This document shows, piece by piece, positions 1 through 8,776 of a DNA stretch of 64,000 bases; positions within the stretch are counted from its first letter, which is position 1, and the number at the start of each line of letters is the position of its first letter. A model generated the notes under the pieces. That model worked only from the letters and a program-made list of their open reading frames with translations. It was not told where the DNA came from and searched no databases. The position numbers and the translations under genes were made by a program. Source of the DNA: Holophaga foetida DSM 6591 (GTDB lineage Bacteria; Acidobacteriota; Holophagae; Holophagales; Holophagaceae); contig NZ_KI912268.1 of assembly GCF_000242615.2 (NCBI RefSeq), positions 825,763 to 889,762 of the forward strand, given 5' to 3'.

Positions 1-990
1 GACCCAGTCGCCAACCCAGCGACTCCCGGCCAGCCAGAGGTCATTGCGTCGGTCCCCCTCCAGGAAGAATCCCTCCGCGGTGCGACGCATCCGCTGCTGA
101 CCCAGCTTCTGGTCCGGGACCCAGGCGTCCAGACTTGCAGAAGCCGGCCCGATCATGGCTGCTTCCAGGCGCTGAAGCAGAACCTCGGGCGTCCAGCCGG
201 GATCCACCTGGAGGCGGTTCAACCTCAGAGGCTGGTCCTCCGGGCCGTTCAAGCCGAAGAGATCCGTGTGGAAGGCGAGCTGAGGCCCATCGGATGGAGC
301 CGTTTCGGAACCCAGGGGCGGCGTGAGGCCGTTGAGATGGGCAAAGGCGGAAACGCGGCAGCCCCGGAGGCTCGATTCCAGGAGCGCACGGCTGCGCCTG
401 AAGGCCTCCTCGCCCGACGTGGGCGGAGGCAGCGCGGTCCCATCGGCCCGCAGGGCGCGGTGACCGTGGGTGCCCAGTTCCCACACTCCGCTGTCCAGCA
501 TGAGCTGGAGGCGGTCCCAGTACAGGAAGACCGGGTCCCGGTGTTCCTGGCGACCGCTGTCGAGGAGCATCAGGGCGGGCCAGTGCAGGCGCGCGAGGAC
601 AGGGTGGGCCGCCTCATAGGTGCTGAGGTAGCCGCCATCGAAGGTGAGGAGGACCGACCGGGGCGGAAGCGGGGTTCCCTGGCGATAGGCCTGGGCGACC
701 TCGCTGGCTGTCACCGGCACGAACCCCCTGGCCTGCAGGAGCTTCAACTGCGCCTCCAGGCGCGCTCCCGAAAGGGCGCCATCCTCCCCATCCGCCCTCA
801 GGCGGCCGTATTCCAGCACCGCCAGGCGGAAGGAGGTCCCGGTCCCGACCCGAGGGCCGCCCGGGGGCATCACCCGGCGATGGAACCAGGCCCAGGTGAG
901 GGGTCCTCCCACAAGGAGGAGGGCGATGAGAATGGCCCATCCCCACCGATCCCCACGGAAGGAACGACTTTTCTGAATGCTGCGTGTCAT
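1..990 (-). CDS. Polysaccharide deacetylase-like membrane protein, 3' end beyond window
   Basis: An ATG at 988-990 opens 330 uninterrupted codons that run off the window edge, so the C-terminus is missing. Residues about 15-34 form one hydrophobic segment (WAILIALLLVGG core), which would anchor the catalytic part outside the inner membrane. A NodB-like signature TFDGGY lies near residue 116 and ELGTHGH near 170. In the polysaccharide deacetylase family the first motif is normally TFDDG, where the second Asp binds the metal. Here it is Gly, and the usual H-x3-H is not obvious, so activity is uncertain. The start lies two bases after the stop of the PilZ glycosyltransferase, so the two are almost certainly cotranscribed. 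By context it would trim or modify the exopolysaccharide made by that enzyme. The family call is fairly secure, the reaction is not. Confidence 0.75.
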   Translation of the reverse strand, partial: MTRSIQKSRSFRGDRWGWAILIALLLVGGPLTWAWFHRRVMPPGGPRVGTGTSFRLAVLEYGRLRADGEDGALSGARLEAQLKLLQARGFVPVTASEVAQAYRQGTPLPPRSVLLTFDGGYLSTYEAAHPVLARLHWPALMLLDSGRQEHRDPVFLYWDRLQLMLDSGVWELGTHGHRALRADGTALPPPTSGEEAFRRSRALLESSLRGCRVSAFAHLNGLTPPLGSETAPSDGPQLAFHTDLFGLNGPEDQPLRLNRLQVDPGWTPEVLLQRLEAAMIGPASASLDAWVPDQKLGQQRMRRTAEGFFLEGDRRNDLWLAGSRWVGDWV

Positions 991-992
991 GG

Positions 993-2591
993 CTACCGGG
1001 TCCCCCAGTGGTTCTTGCGCACGGTGAGGAGGGCGTAATAGGTCTGCCACACCAGTACGAACATGTAGAAAAAGCTGAAGGCGATGCCATAGATCCAGAT
1101 GCGGTTCCGGTAGCGGGCGAAGTAGACCAGCCCGAAGAGGGTCGCCATCAGGGTGGTCCCGAGGACGTACTGCACCGAGAAGAGATGGCCCTTCAGGACA
1201 GGGATGACCAGGGCATTGGCCACCACCAGGGGCGAGATGAGGGGGAAAATGACGCCGAAGTAGAAAAAGAAGGCCACCAGTGGATTGCGCTTCCACATGA
1301 ACTGCATGGCCAGCATGCTTTCCCGGATCCAGGATTTCTTCCAGCGCAGCTGCTGGCGGAAGAAGACCCGCCAATCCTCCGGCACGATGGTGGTGCAGAT
1401 GGCCCTGGAGTTGTAGATGACCTTCCAGCGACGGAGCATCTTGTTGGTCAGGCTCCGGTCATCCCCGAAGGTGGCCTCCCGGCCCAGGAAGCTTTGGGCG
1501 AGCCACTCATCCAGAAAGGCCATGAGGTAGTCCCGGCGGTACGCCGCCAGGCAGCCGGAGCAGCAGGTCACCGCTGAAAAGAGCGACTCGGCCGCCTTCA
1601 CCACCCGGAAGGCGACGTAGTAGCGGACCTCCTGCATCTTGGTCAGCAGATTGGCCCTGGCGTTCTCGACATTGGCGTGGCCGCATACACCGCCCACCTC
1701 GGGATCCACGAAGCCGGCCACCAGTTCCCGGATCGCGTCCGGCTGGATGAAGCTGTCGGAATCCACATAGATCAGGATCTCGCCGGTGGCCTTCCGGGCA
1801 CCGGCAGCCATGCCGTGCCGCTTGCCCCGGTTCTTCTCGAAGTGAATGACGTCCAGGTTCGGAAAGTCCCCCTGGGCGCGGTGCATTTCCGCCAGGGTGC
1901 CATCCGTGGACCCGTCGTTGACGGAGATGACCTGCATCTTCTCCGGGGGGTAATCGGCCCGGTAGATGCCCTGGAGGGTCTTGTAGATGGAAGGCTCCTC
2001 ATTCTTGCAGACCACAATGACGGTGACGCTTGGCTCGTAGCTTGAAATCTCAGGGGGGCGGTAGAAGGCCGCCAGGATGAATCGGGAGAGGATGTAGGTG
2101 GAGACCAGCAGGCCATAGGCGTTGACGAACGGGTGGTACCAAAAAAACTTGATGTTCTCGCTTTTCAGGAAGCCGATCTGGACCGCGATCCCCAGGATGA
2201 GAACCAGGGCCCCCCAGGGCAGGATGCGGGAAAAGGCGTACCGGACCAGGGCCTGACGATCCCTGGCGAAGCGGACCCCATACACGAAGCCACCGAGCTC
2301 ACCCTGGCGATCGTAGGACTGATGGAGCACCTGGGCCCGCACCCGGACGAAACCCCTGCCCCCCAGGAGGGCATGCCTGGATTTGGGGATCTGGAGTGTC
2401 ACCCAGTCCCCCGGGGACAGGGGACGCATGGTTTCAATCTTGGCGCCGCCGCGGCTGCAATCCAGCACCTTGATGATGTGGTCGCCCCTGCGCTTGGTCG
2501 GCCGGGAGCTGATGCGACCCAGGGCGTTCATGCTCCAGCGGGTTGAACTGCGACGGTCATCGCGAGAGGTTTTCGGGACGCTTGCCTTCAT
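993..2591 (-). CDS. PilZ-domain family 2 processive glycosyltransferase
   Basis: This 532-residue inner-membrane protein starts with a PilZ domain (about residues 20-115). Its R..RR arginines precede DCSRGGAK, the usual two-part cyclic-di-GMP binding signature. Two hydrophobic segments follow (about 122-142 and 150-175), then a GT2 domain. The GT2 domain has IVVCKNEE, VNDGSTDG, YVDSDS, the acceptor-site FGDDRS and the QQLRWKK motif of processive synthases. Several membrane helices end the chain. The layout matches cellulose/hyaluronan/Alg8-type synthases that polymerise a nucleotide sugar and extrude the chain. The start ATG overlaps the stop of the upstream sugar dehydrogenase by four bases, and the deacetylase-like gene follows after two bases. 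Cyclic-di-GMP control is inferred from the PilZ domain. The polymer is unknown. A uronic-acid-containing chain is suggested by the dehydrogenase. Confidence 0.88.
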   Translation of the reverse strand: MKASVPKTSRDDRRSSTRWSMNALGRISSRPTKRRGDHIIKVLDCSRGGAKIETMRPLSPGDWVTLQIPKSRHALLGGRGFVRVRAQVLHQSYDRQGELGGFVYGVRFARDRQALVRYAFSRILPWGALVLILGIAVQIGFLKSENIKFFWYHPFVNAYGLLVSTYILSRFILAAFYRPPEISSYEPSVTVIVVCKNEEPSIYKTLQGIYRADYPPEKMQVISVNDGSTDGTLAEMHRAQGDFPNLDVIHFEKNRGKRHGMAAGARKATGEILIYVDSDSFIQPDAIRELVAGFVDPEVGGVCGHANVENARANLLTKMQEVRYYVAFRVVKAAESLFSAVTCCSGCLAAYRRDYLMAFLDEWLAQSFLGREATFGDDRSLTNKMLRRWKVIYNSRAICTTIVPEDWRVFFRQQLRWKKSWIRESMLAMQFMWKRNPLVAFFFYFGVIFPLISPLVVANALVIPVLKGHLFSVQYVLGTTLMATLFGLVYFARYRNRIWIYGIAFSFFYMFVLVWQTYYALLTVRKNHWGTR

Positions 2592-3841
2592 CGGGTTCCT
2601 TCTTGGGTAGCCCCAGCCAGGACGCAGACGGGCTGCAGTCCCTTGGTCGCGTATGAGGTGACGTCTTTGCCTTGAAAGGGGGGACCGTCCGCTCGCCCCG
2701 CTTGCTCTGCGTCCCCCCTTTGACCCTCACGTGATGGCTGGGGAATCCAGCCGTCACGTCTCTGCCCCGCCAGGGCATTGCGGGTATCCAGGACCTTGTG
2801 CTCGGCACCGCCCAGGACCTCGTAGTCGAAATCCCGGTGCGGGGTGATGATGAGGACCAGATCAGCCTGCGCGACCGCTTCCGCAGAGAAGGCCGTGGCT
2901 TCCAGGCGTCGGCCGTTCTCCAGACGGACGCTTTCCACCCACGGATCAGCGAAGGCCACTTCGGCCCCCTTCTCCAGGAGCTGTTCCAGGATAGGCAGGG
3001 CGGGACTCTCCCGGAGGTCGGGCACATCGGGCTTGTAGGCGACCCCCATCACCAGGATCCTGGCGCCCCGGAGCGCGCTGCAAGACTGGTTCAGCCGCTC
3101 CATCACCTGTTGGACGATGTAGCGGGGACGCTCGGTGTTGATCTGATCGGCCAGGGCCACCAAACGCGGCTCATACCCATGGAGTCTGGCCTTGTAGACC
3201 AGGTACTGGGGGTCCAGAGGGATGCAGTGCCCGCCGATGCCGGGCCCCGGGAAAAAGGGCATGAAGCCGAAGGGCTTGGTGCTGGCGGCCCGGATGGTCT
3301 CCCAGATATCCGCCCCCAGGGCATCGCAAATTTGAGAGAACTCGTTCACCAGCGCGATGTTGACGTTCCGGAAGGTGTTTTCCAACAGCTTGGCCAGTTC
3401 CGCCGCGGAAGCCTGGCTCACGGGGTGGACCACCTCGAAGACCGTGGCGTACAAAGCCGATGCCACCTCCGTCGAGAAGGGCGTCACCCCCCCGACGACT
3501 TTGGGGATGGTATGGAGGGGGTGCCGCAGATTCCCCGGATCGACCCTTTCCGGGCTGAAGGCCAGGTAGAAGTCCTGGTCAACCTTCAGGCCGCCCCTGG
3601 ACAGGGCCGGCAGCAGCACCTCCTCCGTGGTGCCTGGATAGGTCGTGCTTTCCAGGATCGCCATGCGACCCGGAGACCAGATGCTCAGCAGGGTCGCCAG
3701 GGCGGCCTCGATGCAGCTCATGTCCGGCTGGCGGGACTTGGAGAGGGGCGTGGGCACGCAGATGATGTGGATGTGGGCCCGGCGCAGATCCTCGGCTTCG
3801 CAGGTCACCCGGAAGCGACCCGAGCCCAGGCATTCGCGCAG

Positions 3842-5349
3842 GTAGCCGTTCAGCCCCCTCCGCATGGAGGGGGTTTCTGATTCCACGGGGACCGCATCAG
3901 GCTGTGAAATCCGGTGCGGCGATTCCGACGAGGCTGGCCTTCATGGCCTGAGTCAGCCACTCCAGCAGGTCCACGCCGCGCTTCCGGGCCGTGCCTGCCA
4001 GGGTCAGCATGCGCTCCACAAAGCGGGCGCCATGCTCGCTCTCCACCCCCAGGCTCACCTTCCGCCACAGCACCGCCTTGCGGATCGCCCTCTCGGCTTC
4101 ATTGTTGGTCGGCACCACCCCTTCATGGCTCAGGTAGGTCCAGAGTCGATCCCATTGCCGGAGCAGATCGTTGGCTGTCCCCCGTGCTTTCTTGGTGGTA
4201 TCGGGGTGCTTCGCCAGGATCTCGAACCGCTCCCGCATCTCCGCCTGGATCGACTGTGTCTCCTTGGCCAGTTCCTCCCGACTGATTTCCTCTTGCTCAC
4301 ACTGGTGCCACAGATGGAAAGCCTTGTCGCTGGCCAGCTTCAGCATGCAGCCCTGGGTTCCCGTCTCACCCTTGCTCTCCAACATCCCCTGCACGTCACG
4401 TCGAATGTGGCTGTGGCAGAGCTGGTGCTTGGCCTTGAGGAACTTCTCGTAGGGCTTCCATCGGTCGCGCTGGATGATGCCCGGGTAGTCCTCGCCGAGG
4501 AGGTCCTTGGCCTGCGCCTGGCCCCGTCCTGGCAGAAGTCGGAAGGCTTCGGCCTCCGCCGTTGCGGCGACCCAGAGCCACATCCGATCCTCTCCGCAGC
4601 GACCGAACCCCGTTTCATCGGCGTGCACCACTGGGGAGGCCTTCACCTCTTCGTGGATCGCTCTGGCAGTCGGGGCCACAGCCTCGCTCACCGACTTGCA
4701 GCAGGCCGCCACGGAGCCCAGCGACATCCGCACGCCAAAGACGGATCGGTGCATCACCATGATCTCCCGCTTGGTCAATCGGAATCGCCCCGAGAGCATC
4801 CCGGTGAGCGCCTGGAGGCGGGGGCCGAAAGCACCCTTCGGGGTTCCCACCGGCGCAGCCGCCCGGGTGACATGCCCGCACCGGGGGCAGGCTTTGGACC
4901 ACTGCCTCAGCTCCGTGATGAAGGCCCGGAACGCCGGCGACTCGCAGAACTGCCGGATGATGGCATCCCGGCGGGGAGCCTGCTCCAGGGATTCCCCGCA
5001 TCTCTCGCAGGACTCGGGATCGGCGTCCTTCACCTCATCCACCTCCTCGGGCGGAACCTGCTCCCGGGTCTTTCCGGCGTGACCCGGCTGACCGCCCCGC
5101 TTCCGTCCACTCGGATCTACCGGTGGCTTGCGCTTCCTACCCATGTCCGAACTGGGAGGCTTCGAGCTGTTGCCGGAGTTCTGGGTGAGCTTGGATTCCA
5201 GCTCCTGGATGCGTTGCAGAGAGGCCGCCAACAGGGCCTTCAGCTCGTCAACTTGCCGCTGCAGTTCGTCCATCTCTCAAGCCTTGCAGCCCTGAACGAA
5301 AAGTACAACCTAGCCATTCATATCAAGTGCGAAATACCTGAACGGCTAC
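3842..5349 (-). mobile_element. IS66-family element, copy 1 (ISBst12-like, transposase only)
   Basis: The 1508-bp element is bounded by identical 12-bp inverted ends (GTAGCCGTTCAG at the left, its complement ending at 5349). It is flanked by a perfect 8-bp target duplication TCGCGCAG (3834-3841 and 5350-5357). Eight-base duplications and GTA-starting ends are typical of IS66. Only a TnpC-type transposase is present, with no tnpA/tnpB, which matches the ISBst12 subgroup. A second, related copy lies at 17904-19446. The intact transposase and clean duplication suggest a recent, possibly still active insertion. Confidence 0.93.
3897..5273 (-). CDS. tnpC: IS66-family transposase (TnpC), intact
   Basis: This 458-residue DDE transposase of the IS66 family begins with a leucine-rich coiled coil (about 1-35). 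The conserved NSSKPPSSD segment, a basic stretch and a four-cysteine zinc finger (CERCGESL, CPRCGHV) follow. Catalytic acidic residues are visible as the Asp of ADETGFG, the Asp of IIQRDRWKPY and the Glu of NNEAERAIRK. Length is normal for TnpC. The start ATG has only a weak GAGAG upstream. Compared with copy 2 it is intact, but its first 30 or so residues are unrelated to those of copy 2, while the remainder is nearly identical. Confidence 0.93.
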   Translation of the reverse strand: MDELQRQVDELKALLAASLQRIQELESKLTQNSGNSSKPPSSDMGRKRKPPVDPSGRKRGGQPGHAGKTREQVPPEEVDEVKDADPESCERCGESLEQAPRRDAIIRQFCESPAFRAFITELRQWSKACPRCGHVTRAAAPVGTPKGAFGPRLQALTGMLSGRFRLTKREIMVMHRSVFGVRMSLGSVAACCKSVSEAVAPTARAIHEEVKASPVVHADETGFGRCGEDRMWLWVAATAEAEAFRLLPGRGQAQAKDLLGEDYPGIIQRDRWKPYEKFLKAKHQLCHSHIRRDVQGMLESKGETGTQGCMLKLASDKAFHLWHQCEQEEISREELAKETQSIQAEMRERFEILAKHPDTTKKARGTANDLLRQWDRLWTYLSHEGVVPTNNEAERAIRKAVLWRKVSLGVESEHGARFVERMLTLAGTARKRGVDLLEWLTQAMKASLVGIAAPDFTA

Positions 5350-5945
5350 TCGCGCAGTTCCCCGTCTGAGACGTCCAGGATGCTGCTGACCCCTTCCAGG
5401 ACCCTGGCGATGTATGCGGGGTTGATGTCGTAGCCCACCACTTCGAAACCCGCCCGGACGAACATCGTGGCCAGGGGAAGACCCACGTATCCCAGCCCAA
5501 AGATGGAGATGACGGCGGACCGGTTCGAAATGCCCTGCAACAATTCCTGTTTCATGCGACCTCCAGATCGACAGATCCGAAGCATCGCCCCTCAGCTGCG
5601 ACAACGGATGACGCAGGACGAATGCCGTGTTTACTAGACTTATTTTGATTTATTCATCAGATCCAGACTGCATCGTTCTGAAGGCCTTAAATCGATGTCC
5701 ACCCAGGAAAGATTCCGCCAAATTGTGCTGAAAAGTGGCGTTTTCGGACGGGCATTCACAGCAGCTTCATGTGGCATATTTCTTTATATTTTAATACTTA
5801 TATCTAAATTCGTGTGTTAAGCGCGATTTGTACATTCTTACGTATCGTTTACCCGCGCGGAAGGCGTCGCGGTTGCATGCTTCGATGCACGCGCAAGCGC
5901 GGATCAACACCCCACCCCTGCACTGCGGTCTGAGACATGACCCCC

Positions 5946-5986
5946 GCTGCACAGGCGCACCCATGGGCGCATGTTGCCTGTGCAGC
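5946..5986. repeat. Perfect 11-bp dyad with 19-nt loop
   Basis: GCTGCACAGGC (5946-5956) is exactly complementary to GCCTGTGCAGC (5976-5986). The loop itself contains the palindrome CCCATGGG. There is no T-run after it, so it is not a standard terminator. It could be an operator, an RNA hairpin or a remnant of a mobile-element end. Confidence 0.6.
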
Positions 5987-6045
5987 ACATGGAGGGCATC
6001 CATGTTCGCCGCAGGACACCCATCGGGACAAGTCGGGTCCGGTGG

Positions 6046-6076
6046 CACTTCGGATAATGGCCCATTATCCAAAGTG
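6046..6076. repeat. 31-bp near-perfect palindrome centred on GGATAATGG/CCATTATCC
   Basis: The arms 6046-6060 and 6062-6076 pair at every position but one, around a single central base. The core GGATAATGG and CCATTATCC is flanked by CACTT and AAGTG. Such a tight dyad is more typical of a dimeric-regulator operator than of a terminator. No adjacent gene could be assigned to it. Confidence 0.6.
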
Positions 6077-6370
6077 GCCCGTTGGGCGCCCCCCCAGACC
6101 CTGGACATAATCCAAGACTATGTCCCCTTGTCCCAGTGTCGTGCGGCGGTATGCAGGCGGACCCCAATCTCTAAGACATGTTCACGACCATCAGACGCGT
6201 TAATCCGGTGTCGGACACGGCCAAACGCACCCTGTTCCACCATGGCCAAAAACGGTGTCACACGGGTCTCCCCATGCCCTACCCAAGCATTATCCAGGCC
6301 ACCGACCCCAATACCTAAAAGGAATGGCATCACGCTGTCAAACGTTTTGACGCGCATAACCGAAATGGAA

Positions 6371-6648
6371 TTAACACCACCCTGCGGCGGCCCATTGGGT
6401 CAAATATTCAAATTTCAAGTATTTGATATCATTATAATTACATCAAAATTTCTTAACACCCCGGGCTGCATGCCTTAACACCGGCCTCCCGGCAGTCCGA
6501 TGGAGATGATCGACCCGTGCGCGCCGAGTCGGCCCGAAACGCAGGGGGACTCTAACACCATCCAGCCCGTTTTTATTCTAATGTTACGACTTAGGTAACG
6601 GATGTCCCGCAACCCACTGCGGTACCGGCTTAACACCGGATTAACACC
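6371..6648 (+). repeat. Cluster of six TTAACACC-type direct repeats
   Basis: TTAACACC occurs at 6371-6378, 6453-6460, 6475-6482, 6630-6637 and 6641-6648, with a CTAACACC variant at 6552-6559. All are on the same strand and irregularly spaced. Their density in 280 bases is striking for a GC-rich genome. The role is unknown: possible protein-binding iterons or remains of repeated DNA. Confidence 0.45.
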
Positions 6649-7409
6649 ACTCAGGCTGGCCTGAGGATAGGCTTTCGCCATTTCATCTGTCCTGAACCCC
6701 CACCCCCACAGCATTTTTGCCTTCGGCTATTTTTTCAGAAATCCGCAGCCATCAGGCCTGCCTTGAACCCGAAATAAGACGCCCAACAGGCGTCCCTCGG
6801 CCCCATGTGATGCAAGAGATTCCACCAGGACCTAGGCCCTCCCCAGCCCCCAAACAGACCCGATAATCCCACGCGCACCCGCCTGAAATCATCGGTCCCA
6901 AAGGCCAGGGACCCCAGGGAATTTGCCCGATATCGGCCCCCAAAAGCCGCACGAGGTGGCCCATCGGGAAAGACCGTGGCCTGGCGCCCGTCCCAACCTT
7001 TTTGACCCGCTGTCGGGCAGATGATGTGGCGCCCAACAACGGGTGAAACCCATGCGTTTGGCGATTGATTTGGGGGTGGTGTCAAGCGTCCACCGGGTCA
7101 TCCCTCCCTGCCCAGGCCTGGCATTTCCTCCTGCCGATTTCCCCGGAGGAACCGTTCCCCATCGCAGTCAGAAAAGCAGGAAGGGACTACCCCGACACCC
7201 CTTGGCTTGCCGGTCAAAATAGGCATTGTGCCCGGACGAATACACTTGCCGAAAACAGGAAAGGCGGTCCCGGAAAATGCATCAAAGACTGCTACGGTTA
7301 TAGAAGCCGATTCAACCGCCAGTTAGGTCATACACAATAAACAATTAACCATATCCGGTCTATACCCATTCCACCGGCCACCCATTTCTTTCCCGCGACA
7401 TCCCAGACC

Positions 7410-7631
7410 CACCAGCACCGTGGCGCTCACGAACAAACAGCTCGCACCCCGCTCGATCACCTTCCGCCCCAGGCCGATGGCCAGATGCGTCTTCCCCAGG
7501 CCGGGCGGCCCCAGCAGCAGGATGTTCTCCGCATGGGCCATGAAGGTCCCCGTTTCCAGCTTACGGATCAGGCGATGGTCCAGGCTTGGTTGCAGATTGA
7601 AGTCGTAGTCCTCCAGGCTTCGTTCAACCTC
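7410..7631 (-). pseudogene. IS21-family istB ATPase fragment
   Basis: About 74 codons match the centre of the IstB helper ATPase of IS21 elements: an ENILLLGPPGLGKTHLA Walker A region followed by ASCLFVSATVLV. The N-terminal DNA-binding part is missing and the frame breaks off shortly after the P-loop, so both ends are truncated. No istA or IS21 ends are visible. It is a scrap of a former element lying between the non-coding tract and the next gene, whose 5' end may have been damaged by the same event. Confidence 0.75.
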
Positions 7632-7640
7632 GCCTGGCTG

Positions 7641-8135
7641 ATGGGCCTGGAGCATGGCACCCTACATCGCGCCCCCCAGGACGCCGAACTCACCCTGAGA
7701 CTCCATGAGTCCCTGGAGGCCTGGGCCCAGGTGAAGGGTGCCCTGGGCAGCCGGGACTTCCTGGTCTACCTCGCCGGTCCCCTCCGGGGAGATGGCAGCC
7801 CCGCGGCCATCCGCCACAACCAGGGCATGATGCTCCGCCAGGCCCGCTGGGCCCAGAGCGTCCTGCCCATGGCCACCCTCCTGGTGCCCCACACCAACTT
7901 CGCCTTCCTGGACGAAAGCCGGGATCCCGGCGGCCGGGTGCGGGAACTGGCCCTGCGAAGCTGCGAGAAGGTCCTGGAGCGCTGCGACGCCATGCTCCTC
8001 TGCGGCCGCGAACTCAGCCCGGGCATGGCCCGCGAACTGAAACTGGCCGACCGCCTCAGGATCCCGACCTTGCAGGTGCCGGGGTGGGATGGACCCAGCG
8101 GGGCCACGGCGGGGGAGGATGAAGGGGCGGCGTAA
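7641..8135 (+). CDS. Nucleoside 2-deoxyribosyltransferase-like (DUF4406-type) protein
   Basis: A 164-codon frame begins at ATG 7641 (the frame is open further back, over the istB scrap). It contains FLVYLAGPLRGD, a Rossmann-like first strand, then HTNFAFLDE, CDAMLLCGRELSPGMARELKLA and IPTLQV. This order resembles the small DUF4406/nucleoside deoxyribosyltransferase-like proteins often found near phage-like or nucleotide-metabolism genes. The first 30 or so residues preceding the domain look atypical, and the start may have been created or moved by the adjacent IS fragment. It converges on the thermonuclease-like gene, with stops 15 bases apart. Substrate and role are unknown. Confidence 0.6.
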   Translation: MGLEHGTLHRAPQDAELTLRLHESLEAWAQVKGALGSRDFLVYLAGPLRGDGSPAAIRHNQGMMLRQARWAQSVLPMATLLVPHTNFAFLDESRDPGGRVRELALRSCEKVLERCDAMLLCGRELSPGMARELKLADRLRIPTLQVPGWDGPSGATAGEDEGAA

Positions 8136-8150
8136 ACAAGTGTGATCAGC

Positions 8151-8735
8151 CTAGCGAGGCGCCTTCCTGCCCTTCCGGGATTTTCTCCACTCCCAGGGGG
8201 CTACCGGGTCAGCATCGTTCCAGAGGCCGATCCCTTGGCCCCTCGCTTCCCGCTCGCTGCGACTGTAGGCATCGGCATCCCCTGGGAACTGGTTGCTGGC
8301 GTAGTGGGCGTAGTGCCAGGCCAGCCCCTCTTTGATCTGCAATAGGTTCTGATCCACGCCATTTAGGAGGATCTTGCCGAGGAGGCGTCCATAACGGTCA
8401 TTGCCCTGGGCTTCGACCTCCACCTCTCGCCCAAAAATATGATCAGAGAGCACTTGCTTAGAAACCTTGCCAAAGGGCTGAGCTTTTTCGGGGGCATCGA
8501 TGCCGAGGAAACGGATGCGGTGCTTGACATGGTCACTGTCCAGGACGTCGATGGTGTCTCCGTCCATCACTCCCACAACCCTCCCGGCGAACCGATCGGA
8601 AGCCACCTGCTGGTGGGCTGCAGCGATTCTGGGGGTCGCTGAGTGCTGAGTCGGCTGGTGCCGCCATCCCCATAGCGCCACAGCGACCAGAGGAATGAGA
8701 ATGAAAGCCCATGAAGTATTGCGAGCACTTGGCAT
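8151..8735 (-). CDS. Membrane-anchored thermonuclease-like (SNase) protein
   Basis: This 194-residue protein has an N-terminal hydrophobic segment (about 9-24) that is either a signal peptide or an anchor. A staphylococcal-nuclease-like domain follows, with VMDGDTIDVLD, RIRFLGIDAPE, NDRYGRLLG and GLAWHYAHY. Those motifs carry the usual calcium-binding Asp residues, catalytic Arg/Glu positions and core Tyr. The family hydrolyses DNA and RNA phosphodiester bonds. The predicted location is the periplasm or outer face of the inner membrane. It starts 41 bases after the MotB/ZorB-like gene and is probably the last gene of the same operon. A role as nuclease effector of that operon is an inference. 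It could equally be a scavenging enzyme. Confidence 0.85.
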   Translation of the reverse strand: MPSARNTSWAFILIPLVAVALWGWRHQPTQHSATPRIAAAHQQVASDRFAGRVVGVMDGDTIDVLDSDHVKHRIRFLGIDAPEKAQPFGKVSKQVLSDHIFGREVEVEAQGNDRYGRLLGKILLNGVDQNLLQIKEGLAWHYAHYASNQFPGDADAYSRSEREARGQGIGLWNDADPVAPWEWRKSRKGRKAPR

Positions 8736-8776
8736 TGGAGCATTTGCCTTTCTGTTTGCACGATGGCCGAGACCTC

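Larger units (their letters stand above)
2588..5555 (-). pseudogene. UDP-sugar 6-dehydrogenase gene interrupted by an IS66-like element
   Basis: The N-terminal part (5555 down to 5350) begins with an ATG at 5553-5555 preceded by GGAGGT. It holds the Rossmann motif FGLGYVGLPLA. The rest (3841 down to 2588) carries CVPTPL, FSPERVDPG, the catalytic-Cys motif GGHCIPLDP and the C-terminal UDP-binding domain with GVAYKPDVPDLRES. The GGHCIPLDP form is closer to WbpA-type UDP-N-acetylglucosamine dehydrogenases than to UDP-glucose dehydrogenase (GGSCFP). Removing the element plus one copy of the TCGCGCAG duplication restores one open frame through the junction (GELRE then CLGSGRF). The gene was therefore intact until insertion, with about 485 codons expected. 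As it stands, the first 69 residues are cut from the rest and no NAD-binding enzyme should be made. It is the first gene of the exopolysaccharide operon, so polar effects on the glycosyltransferase are possible. Confidence 0.9.
5556..7409. other. 1.85-kb region without a convincing gene
   Basis: No frame here gives a recognisable protein. Short open frames on both strands lack plausible ribosome sites and family motifs. The first 250 bases upstream of the dehydrogenase start are AT-rich and probably contain the exopolysaccharide operon promoter, though no clear -10/-35 or -24/-12 pair could be picked. The middle holds two strong dyads (5946-5986 and 6046-6076) and six TTAACACC-like repeats (6371-6648). 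Base composition swings from AT-rich (5620-5850, 6400-6460) to GC-rich. The right end abuts an istB fragment, so part of the tract may be degraded mobile DNA. Confidence 0.6.

Noticed and set aside
268..1038. Long plus-strand open frame over the deacetylase-like gene
   Set aside because: It is antisense to a gene with clear motifs and an overlapping operon structure, and its product is low-complexity Pro/Arg/Gly-rich without any motif.
3842..5349. tnpA and tnpB accessory genes of IS66
   Set aside because: There is no room for them: the ends lie within 80 bases of the tnpC gene on both sides. The element is of the transposase-only type.
6371..6648. CRISPR array
   Set aside because: TTAACACC repeats are only 8 bases, irregularly spaced and without uniform spacers. 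No cas gene was seen anywhere in the window.
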